Origin: Streptomyces wedmorensis
GTDB taxonomy: Bacteria; Actinomycetota; Actinomycetes; Streptomycetales; Streptomycetaceae
DNA: 64,000 nucleotides
Direction of reading: 5' to 3'
Assembly: GCF_000716445.1 (NCBI RefSeq)
Contig: NZ_JNWK01000003.1
Location: forward strand, 124,001 to 188,000
Made by a program: the position numbers and the translations under genes. Below, piece after piece: positions 58,399 to 64,000 of the stretch; position 1 is the stretch's first letter, and every line of letters begins with the position of its first letter. Under the pieces are notes generated by a model, which saw only the letters and a program-made list of their open reading frames with translations, ran no database searches and was not told where the DNA came from.

Positions 58399-60507
58399 GT
58401 GACGCGAATAGCCACCCGAGCCCTTCTCGCAGCACTGGTGGCGGCGTGGTGGCTCCTCGTGCCCGCCGTTCACGGTGCCCACGCCGACGACCCCGTCGTC
58501 CTCTCCCGCGACGGGCAGATCACCGACCGGGTGGACGCCCTCGGCGACCGCCGCGACTCGGTGGTCCAGGCCCTCGACCGGCTCTACGACGACCGGCGGA
58601 TCCAGCTCTTCGTCGTCTACGTAAGGGACTTCTCCGGGCGCACGGGACAGGGCTGGGCCGACGCCACCGCGGAACGCAACGGCCTCGGCACCGACGACGT
58701 CCTCCTCGCCGTCGCCACCCACGACCGGCAGTACGGCTACTCCGCGGACCCGGACGCGCGCCTCACCCAGGCCCAGCTGGACGACGTGGCCCGGACCGCG
58801 ATCGAACCCGCGCTGCGGCAGAACGACTGGGCGGGCGCCGCCATCGGCGCCGCGAACGGCTACGGCGCCGTCCTCGCCGGACAGCCCGTCCCCGTCCCGA
58901 CCCTCACCCCCGGACCCGCCGACCCCGGCACCGCGGCCGACGACGGCGCCTCCGGGTCCGATCTGGTCCTGCCGGTGGTCCTCGTCGGCGGCGCCGGAGC
59001 CGTGGCGGCCTACGCGTTCGCCAAACGTCGCCGGCGCACCCGGACCCGCACCACCCCGCAGGGCGGGCAGGGCTGGGGCCCGCCGCGCGAGCCCGCGCCG
59101 CCGAGCCTGGACGAACTCGACGGGCAGGCCCGCCACGTCCTGGTGGCCACCGACGACGCCGTCCGCACCAGCCAGGAGGAACTCGGCTTCGCGTCGGCCC
59201 AGTTCGGCGAGGACGCGGTACGCCCCTTCACCGAGGCCGTCGCCTTCGCCAAGGAGCAGCTGACGGCCTCGTTCCGGCTGCGGCAGAAGCTCGACGACTC
59301 CTTCCCCGAGGACGACCCGACCCGCCGGGCCATGCTGGAGGAGATCCTCCGCCGCTGCGCGGAGGCGGACACCCGGCTCGACGCCGAGACCGAGGACTTC
59401 GACCGGCTCCGTGCCCTGGAGCGGACCGCACCCGAGGCGCTGGCCACGGTCGAGGCCGCCTTCCGGGAGCAGACCGGGCGGGTGGGCACGGCCGAGGCGG
59501 CGCTGACCGCCATGCGCGAGCGGTACGCCGAGACGGCCGCGTCGCCCGTCGCAGGCGACGCCGAACAGGCGAAGGACCGGCTCGTGTTCGCGACGACCCA
59601 CGTCAACCAGGCCCGCCAGCAGATCGACGCCGGCGACAACGGCGGCGCCGCCGTGCACATCCGGGCCGCCGAGAGCGCCGTGGACCAGGCGGCCCGGCTG
59701 ATCGAGGCCGTGGACCGGCGGGCGCAGGAACTGGCCGAGGCGGTGGGCAAGCTGCCGGGCGCGCTGTCGGAGACGGACGCGGACCTGGCGGACGCCCGCG
59801 GCCTGCTCGGCGGGACCGCCGAGGGCGTGTCCACGGCCGATCTCCAGGGCCGGATCGCCCGGGCCGAGTCGGTCGCCGCCGAGGTGCGGCGCGGGATGGA
59901 GGCCGGACGGTACGACCCGATCGACGCACTGCGCCGGGTCGAGGAGGCCGACACCGCGCTCGACGAGGCCCTGGAGGGCGCGCGGGAGCGCGAGTCGGGT
60001 ACCCGGCGGGCCCGCGCGCTCCTCGATCAGGCGATGCTGACGGCCCGCTCCGCGATCGGAGCGGCCGCGGACTACGTCACCACGCACCGCGGCGCGGTGG
60101 GCAGCGAGGCCCGTACGCGCCTCGCCGAGGCCCAGCGGCGCTGGGACGAGGCCCAGTCGCTCGCGGCGGCCGACGACCCGCAGGCCGCGCTCGCGGAGGC
60201 CCGGCAGGCGGACGACCTCGCCCGGCGTGCCCAGGACCTCGCCGAGCAGGACGTCCGGAGGTACGGGAACCCGAACGGCCTGGGCGGTGTATCAGGAGTG
60301 GGTGGCAGCGGTGGCGGCGGGCTCGGCGGTGCGGTGCTCGGCGGCATCATCCTCGGCGGACTGTTCGGCGGGGGACGGGGAGGCGGACACGGGGGGTTCG
60401 GTGGAGGTTCGGGCGGGGGTTTCGGGGGTGGTGGCTTCGGCGGCGGTCCCGGCAGCTTCGGCGGCAGCGGCACGCGCGGCCGGCTGGGCGGCGGCGGACG
60501 TTTCTGA
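58399..60507 (+). CDS. TPM-domain membrane protein with coiled coil and Gly-rich tail
   Basis: A 702-residue protein. A signal-like helix (TRALLAALVAAWWLLVPAVH) precedes a TPM domain at about residues 40-170 (DDRRIQLFVVYVRDFSGRTG; NGLGTDDVLLAVATHDRQYG). A second helix follows (LVLPVVLVGGAGAVAAYAFA). Then come about 400 residues of helical coiled coil and a C-terminal Gly-rich tail (GGGFGGGGFGGGPGSFGG). TPM proteins act in membrane-protein quality control and photosystem repair in other lineages. GTG 58399 lies 7 nt after TAACCT (58386-58391), so expression is probably leaderless. PspA follows 44 bp downstream. Confidence 0.88.
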   Translation: MTRIATRALLAALVAAWWLLVPAVHGAHADDPVVLSRDGQITDRVDALGDRRDSVVQALDRLYDDRRIQLFVVYVRDFSGRTGQGWADATAERNGLGTDDVLLAVATHDRQYGYSADPDARLTQAQLDDVARTAIEPALRQNDWAGAAIGAANGYGAVLAGQPVPVPTLTPGPADPGTAADDGASGSDLVLPVVLVGGAGAVAAYAFAKRRRRTRTRTTPQGGQGWGPPREPAPPSLDELDGQARHVLVATDDAVRTSQEELGFASAQFGEDAVRPFTEAVAFAKEQLTASFRLRQKLDDSFPEDDPTRRAMLEEILRRCAEADTRLDAETEDFDRLRALERTAPEALATVEAAFREQTGRVGTAEAALTAMRERYAETAASPVAGDAEQAKDRLVFATTHVNQARQQIDAGDNGGAAVHIRAAESAVDQAARLIEAVDRRAQELAEAVGKLPGALSETDADLADARGLLGGTAEGVSTADLQGRIARAESVAAEVRRGMEAGRYDPIDALRRVEEADTALDEALEGARERESGTRRARALLDQAMLTARSAIGAAADYVTTHRGAVGSEARTRLAEAQRRWDEAQSLAAADDPQAALAEARQADDLARRAQDLAEQDVRRYGNPNGLGGVSGVGGSGGGGLGGAVLGGIILGGLFGGGRGGGHGGFGGGSGGGFGGGGFGGGPGSFGGSGTRGRLGGGGRF

Positions 60508-60551
60508 GGGCGGCCGCCCTCTCCCTTCTGTTCCCCTCAAGGAGAAGTGCC

Positions 60552-61259
60552 ATGAGCAAGCAGACCGTTCTCGGCCGTGTCACCCAGCTGGCGAAGGCCA
60601 ACATCAACGCGCTCCTGGACCAGGCGGAGGATCCGCAGAAGATGCTGGACCAGCTGATCCGGGACTACTCGAACAACATCGCGGAGGCGGAGGAGGCGGT
60701 GGCCGCGACCATCGGCAACCTCCGGCTGATGGAGCAGGACCACCAGGAGGACGTGGAGGCCGGGAAGGAGTGGGGCGGCAAGGCGCTCGCCGCGAGCCGG
60801 AAGGCCGACGAGCTGCGGAGCGGCGGGCAGACGGCGGAGGCGGACCGCTTCGACAACCTGGCGAAGGTGGCGCTGGGCCGACAGCTCCAGTCCGAGAAGG
60901 AGGCGCGGACGGCGGAGCCGACGATCGCCGCGCAGACCGAGGTGGTGTCGAAGCTCAGGACCGGCCTCGACCAGATGAAGGCCAAGCTCGGCGAGCTCCG
61001 GGCGAAGCGCGACGAGCTGGTCGCCCGCGCCGAGTCGGCACAGGCGCAGAACCGCATGATGGACGCGGTGAAGAGCGTCGACGTGCTCGACCCGACCAGC
61101 GAACTGAACCGCTTCGAGGACAAGGTGCGCCGGGAGGAGGCGCGGGCGATGGGCAAGCAGGAGCTCGCCGCCTCCTCCCTGGACGCCCAGTTCGAGCAGC
61201 TGGACGCGCTCGGCGACAGCGCCGAGATCGAGGCCCGGCTGGCCGCGCTCAAGGGCTGA
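60552..61259 (+). CDS. pspA: PspA/IM30 family membrane-stress protein
   Basis: A 235-residue ESCRT-III-like protein that coats and repairs damaged membranes. The N-terminal amphipathic helix (QTVLGRVTQLAKANINALLD) and the PspA start EDPQKMLDQLIRDYSNNI are followed by long coiled-coil helices (LRTGLDQMKAKLGELRAKRD) and a short C-terminal helix. Length is normal. ATG 60552 has AAGGAGAAG upstream. It is cotranscribed with the TPM-domain gene, a common pairing in actinobacteria, so the two may work together on envelope integrity. Confidence 0.94.
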   Translation: MSKQTVLGRVTQLAKANINALLDQAEDPQKMLDQLIRDYSNNIAEAEEAVAATIGNLRLMEQDHQEDVEAGKEWGGKALAASRKADELRSGGQTAEADRFDNLAKVALGRQLQSEKEARTAEPTIAAQTEVVSKLRTGLDQMKAKLGELRAKRDELVARAESAQAQNRMMDAVKSVDVLDPTSELNRFEDKVRREEARAMGKQELAASSLDAQFEQLDALGDSAEIEARLAALKG

Positions 61260-61300
61260 TCCGGCGTCTCCTGCGGTTGCCGTCCGGGTCCTTGCCCGCC

Positions 61301-63871
61301 TCAGAACATGCTGAGGAGCTGCTCCACCGTGGGCTCCGCGACCCCTTCGGCGCCCGGCAGGTCCAGTTCGAACCAGACGGTCTTGCCGCGCGGGGTGCGG
61401 CGCGATCCCCAGGAGGCGGAGAGCAGACCGACGAGCTGGAGGCCGCGGCCGCCCTCGTCGGTGTCCCGGGCCCGCCGGCGCCTCGGCTGGACCAGGCCCG
61501 CGTCCCAGACCTCGCAGACGAGGGTGCGGTCGCGCAGCAGCCGCAGCCTGATCTCGCCCTCGCCGTACCGCAGCGCGTTGGTGACGAGTTCGCTGACGAG
61601 GAGTTCGACGGTGTCGACGAGCGGTTCGAGGTCCCAGGCCGCGAGCTGGGCGCGGGCGAGTTCGCGGGCCCGGCCGACCGAGCGGGGTTCCCTGGGCAGC
61701 TGCCAGTCGCCGACGGCCTCGCTGGGGAGGCCCTGGATCCGGGCCATGAGGAGGGCGATGTCGTCCTCGCCGTGCCCGGTGTTCAGGCTGTTCAGGACGC
61801 GGTCGCAGACGTCCTCGAGCGGCCGTGCCGGGTCGGTGAGGGCCCGTCGGAAGGCGTTGAGGCCCTCGTCCAGGGGATGGTCGCGGGACTCGACGAGGCC
61901 GTCGGTGTAGAGGGCGAGCAGGGCGCCCTCCGGCAGCTCGACCTCGACCTCCTCGAAGGGCTCGCCGCCCACCCCGAGCGGCATCCCGGGGGGTACGTCG
62001 AGCAGCGCGGCCTCTTCGCCGGGTACGACGAGCACCGGCGGGAGGTGCCCGGCGTTGGCGAAGGTGCAGCGGCGAGTGACGGCGTCGTAGACGGCGTAGA
62101 CGCAGGTGGCGAGGTAGACCTCGGAGAGTTCGGGGCCCCGGGACTTCTGGCTGCGGGACTGCTGCGCGCCGATGGGGGCGCCGAGTCCGCGGGCGATCTC
62201 GTCGAGGTGCGACAGGACCTCGGCCGGCTCCAGGTCGAGCTGGGCGAGGGTGCGGACGGCGGTGCGCAGTTCGCCCATGGCGACGGCCGCGCGCAGGCCG
62301 CGGCCCATGACGTCCCCGATGACGAGGGCGGTGCGGTGGCCGGGCAGTTCGATGACGTCGAACCAGTCGCCGCCGACCTCGGTGGCGGTGGTGCCGGGCA
62401 GGTAGCGGCAGGCGATGTCGAGGCCGGCCGCCTCGGGGTCGCCGGGCGGCAGCAGGCTGCGCTGGAGGATGAGGGCCCGTTCGTGCTCGCGGCGGTAGAG
62501 GCGCGCGTTGTCGATGCAGACGGCGGCGCGGGCGGCGAGTTCGACGGCGAGGGCCCGGTCGCGTTCCCCGAAGGGTTCGCTGCCCTTGGTGCGGGAGAAC
62601 TGGACGAGGCCGACGACGATGTCGTGGGCGACCATCGGCACGACCAGGGTGGACTGGACGAGTTCGCCGTCGGCGCCCGGCACCGTCCGGACGCGGCCGG
62701 TGCGCAGGGCCCCGGCGCACGGCGAGTTGAACGGGTAGCGGTGGACGGCTCCGACCTCGATGGGGACGGGCCCGCAACAGCCGCTGTCCGGGGCGTGGCC
62801 CTCGTCGGTTCTGAGGGGGGTGTCGGAGACGGCGCTGGCGAAGGCGACCCTGCGGAGTTCGGCGCTGCCCGCCCCGTAGCCGACGTCGTGGGAGCTGCCC
62901 CATCGGCCGGGCGGGGCCTCGTCGCCGGTCAGCAGGCCCTGGTAGAGGTCGACGGAGGCGAGGTCGCAGAAGCCGGGGACGGCGACGTCGAGGAGCTCGC
63001 GGGCGGTGGCCTCCAGGTCGAGGGAGTTGCCTATGCGGGCCCCCGCCTCGTTGAGGAGGGCGAGGTTGCGGCGGGCGCTGGCGGCCTCCCTGGCCGCGTT
63101 GTGCCGGCGGGTGACGTCGATGCCGAGGCCGGCGACGCCGACCGGGCGGCCGGAGCCGCTGTGGACCCGGTAGAGGTTGATGGACCAGTGGCGGCGGTCG
63201 CGGGCACCGGGTGCGGCGCCGACGATCCGGAAGTCGGTGACGGACTCCCCCGTGTCCAGGACCCGCTGGAGGGCGGTGGTCATGCGGTCCGCCTCGGGCC
63301 GGGTGAGGTAGTCGTGGACGGTGCGGCCACGGTGGTCGTCGGCCGAGCCGCCGAAGACGGTGGCGAAGCGCCGGTTGGCCCGCTTCACCGTGAGGTCCGT
63401 GCCGAAGAGGAGGAAGCCGAAGGGAGATTGGCCGAATATCGCCTGGGAAGCGGCGAGGTCCGTCTCGATGCGCCGGAGGGCGCGCACATCGACGACGATG
63501 CAGAGCGCGGCCCGTTCCCCGGTCTCGGTCTCGCTCGGCATCACGTACATCTCGGCGATGCCGTGGGGCTGCTCCTCGCCGGGCAGACGGAAGGGGACGA
63601 GTCCCGTCCACTCCTTGCCGTCGAGGATCTCCCTGACCCGTCGGTGACCGCGCTCGCGCAGGTCGGCGGGCATGAAGGCCTCGACGGGGTCCTTGCCCCT
63701 GGCTTCCTCGGCGGTCACCCCGAAGAGGTCCACGGCCCGTCGGCTCCACTGCTCGACGAGGCCGTCGGGCCCGATCGAGAAGGAGGCGACCCGGATGTAG
63801 TCATAAATGGAGCCGGGCGGGCTGCTCTGCCACACGACGCCGCCGCTCGCCGTCTCGGATATCTCGCTCAC
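61301..63871 (-). CDS. PAS-PAS-GAF-SpoIIE phosphatase with HATPase domain
   Basis: An 856-residue cytoplasmic signalling protein. In order: two PAS domains (residues about 20-130 and 140-260; QSPFGFLLFGTDLTVKRANR), a GAF domain (about 280-450; LNEAGARIGNSLDLEATARE), a PP2C-type SpoIIE phosphatase (ATEVGGDWFDVIELPGHRTA and VIGDVMGRG), and a C-terminal anti-sigma-type kinase domain (LLVSELVTNALRYGEGEIRL). Such proteins reverse and renew phosphorylation of anti-anti-sigma factors. Both activities lie in one chain, and no partner genes are adjacent. GTG 63871 follows GGAGGGGACGG. GAF cysteines (PDSGCCGP) could bind metal or sense redox. Confidence 0.93.
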   Translation of the reverse strand: MSEISETASGGVVWQSSPPGSIYDYIRVASFSIGPDGLVEQWSRRAVDLFGVTAEEARGKDPVEAFMPADLRERGHRRVREILDGKEWTGLVPFRLPGEEQPHGIAEMYVMPSETETGERAALCIVVDVRALRRIETDLAASQAIFGQSPFGFLLFGTDLTVKRANRRFATVFGGSADDHRGRTVHDYLTRPEADRMTTALQRVLDTGESVTDFRIVGAAPGARDRRHWSINLYRVHSGSGRPVGVAGLGIDVTRRHNAAREAASARRNLALLNEAGARIGNSLDLEATARELLDVAVPGFCDLASVDLYQGLLTGDEAPPGRWGSSHDVGYGAGSAELRRVAFASAVSDTPLRTDEGHAPDSGCCGPVPIEVGAVHRYPFNSPCAGALRTGRVRTVPGADGELVQSTLVVPMVAHDIVVGLVQFSRTKGSEPFGERDRALAVELAARAAVCIDNARLYRREHERALILQRSLLPPGDPEAAGLDIACRYLPGTTATEVGGDWFDVIELPGHRTALVIGDVMGRGLRAAVAMGELRTAVRTLAQLDLEPAEVLSHLDEIARGLGAPIGAQQSRSQKSRGPELSEVYLATCVYAVYDAVTRRCTFANAGHLPPVLVVPGEEAALLDVPPGMPLGVGGEPFEEVEVELPEGALLALYTDGLVESRDHPLDEGLNAFRRALTDPARPLEDVCDRVLNSLNTGHGEDDIALLMARIQGLPSEAVGDWQLPREPRSVGRARELARAQLAAWDLEPLVDTVELLVSELVTNALRYGEGEIRLRLLRDRTLVCEVWDAGLVQPRRRRARDTDEGGRGLQLVGLLSASWGSRRTPRGKTVWFELDLPGAEGVAEPTVEQLLSMF

Positions 63872-64000
63872 GCGACCGTCCCCTCCAGCTCACCGCACCG
63901 GATCGGCCATGCCCGCAGTATTCAATACGGCAGGCCCCGACGGCACGACGTTCCCGATCACAGGGTGGTCTCGGTCGTCCCGTGCCGAGTACCGGTGATC
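63872..64000. promoter_or_regulatory. Upstream region of the phosphatase gene
   Basis: No gene is visible in the last 129 bp. A perfect inverted repeat GTATT-C-AATAC (63918-63928) lies 47 bp upstream of the phosphatase start on the minus strand. It could be an operator or part of the promoter; the -35 is not clear. Confidence 0.35.

Noticed and set aside
60537..63749. A 1070-codon plus/minus open frame overlapping pspA and the phosphatase gene
   Set aside because: It is Arg/Pro/Gly-rich, has no motif, and lies in a different frame on top of well-supported genes; such long shadow frames are normal in high-GC DNA.
63807..63998. A 63-codon plus-strand frame at the right end
   Set aside because: It overlaps the start of the phosphatase gene, has no ribosome binding site and no recognisable sequence.

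Overview
The window looks like chromosomal DNA from a Streptomyces. It is very GC-rich, with strongly G/C-biased third codon positions, many GTG/TTG starts, frequent 4-bp GTGA/ATGA gene overlaps, mycothiol biosynthesis (mshB), and several families typical of the genus. I found no rRNA, tRNA, CRISPR array or complete mobile element.

Layout. 1-5641: end of a MarC-family gene, a PHP phosphoesterase, a zinc-ribbon protein, a SUFU-domain protein, corA, a small hypothetical and a lipoprotein. 5932-9640: MgtE-N/CBS protein, DUF1003 protein, Mrp ATPase and an unknown gene. 9715-14569: tatB, htrA, anti-sigma factor and ECF sigma factor SigE in an envelope-stress block, with a divergent O-methyltransferase. 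14813-23368: DUF3117, enoyl-CoA hydratase, tag, a DivIVA-like protein, folP, a LOG-family protein, dapE, a lysozyme-like membrane protein, a small secreted protein, dapC and a 7Fe ferredoxin. 23481-25324: a GNAT/SirB1-like pair. 25427-27251: a lower-GC patch with two small secreted proteins (one a ricin-type lectin) and a decayed AraC-family regulator. 27378-34673: a proline-rich peptidoglycan-binding-type protein, mshB with its DUF6113 partner, a tiny membrane protein, an S9 peptidase and a membrane protein. 34904-46612: two complete tandem oligopeptide ABC transporter operons (A-B-C-D-F order). 47067-52369: a secreted beta-rich protein, typA and a large LpqW-like lipoprotein. 52617-56356: a small coiled-coil protein followed by an sdhCAB operon. 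56337-63871: transglutaminase-like protein, GH18-like membrane protein, TPM-domain protein plus PspA, and a PAS/GAF/SpoIIE phosphatase.

How it fits together. The order typA - lpqW-like - mshB - ferredoxin - dapC - dapE - LOG - folP - DivIVA-like - tag - DUF3117 - O-methyltransferase - sigE - rseA - htrA - tatB - mrp - corA matches, from memory, the Mycobacterium tuberculosis Rv1165-Rv1239c region. I therefore read the window as an ancient actinobacterial backbone of cell-envelope, lysine/DAP, folate, mycothiol and stress genes, into which Streptomyces-specific material (two opp operons, lectin patch, large proline-rich protein) has been inserted. The opp loci sit beside typA, where I recall the bldK oligopeptide importer of S. 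coelicolor to be.

Expression signals. Several genes (2809-, 4370+, 7825+, 20027-, 20065+, 31040-, 31478+, 34673-, 58399+) have a -10-like hexamer 6-7 nt before the start codon, which suggests leaderless transcripts. GC-rich hairpins separate most transcription units and are listed as terminators. All functions are inferred from sequence reading; no database search was run.
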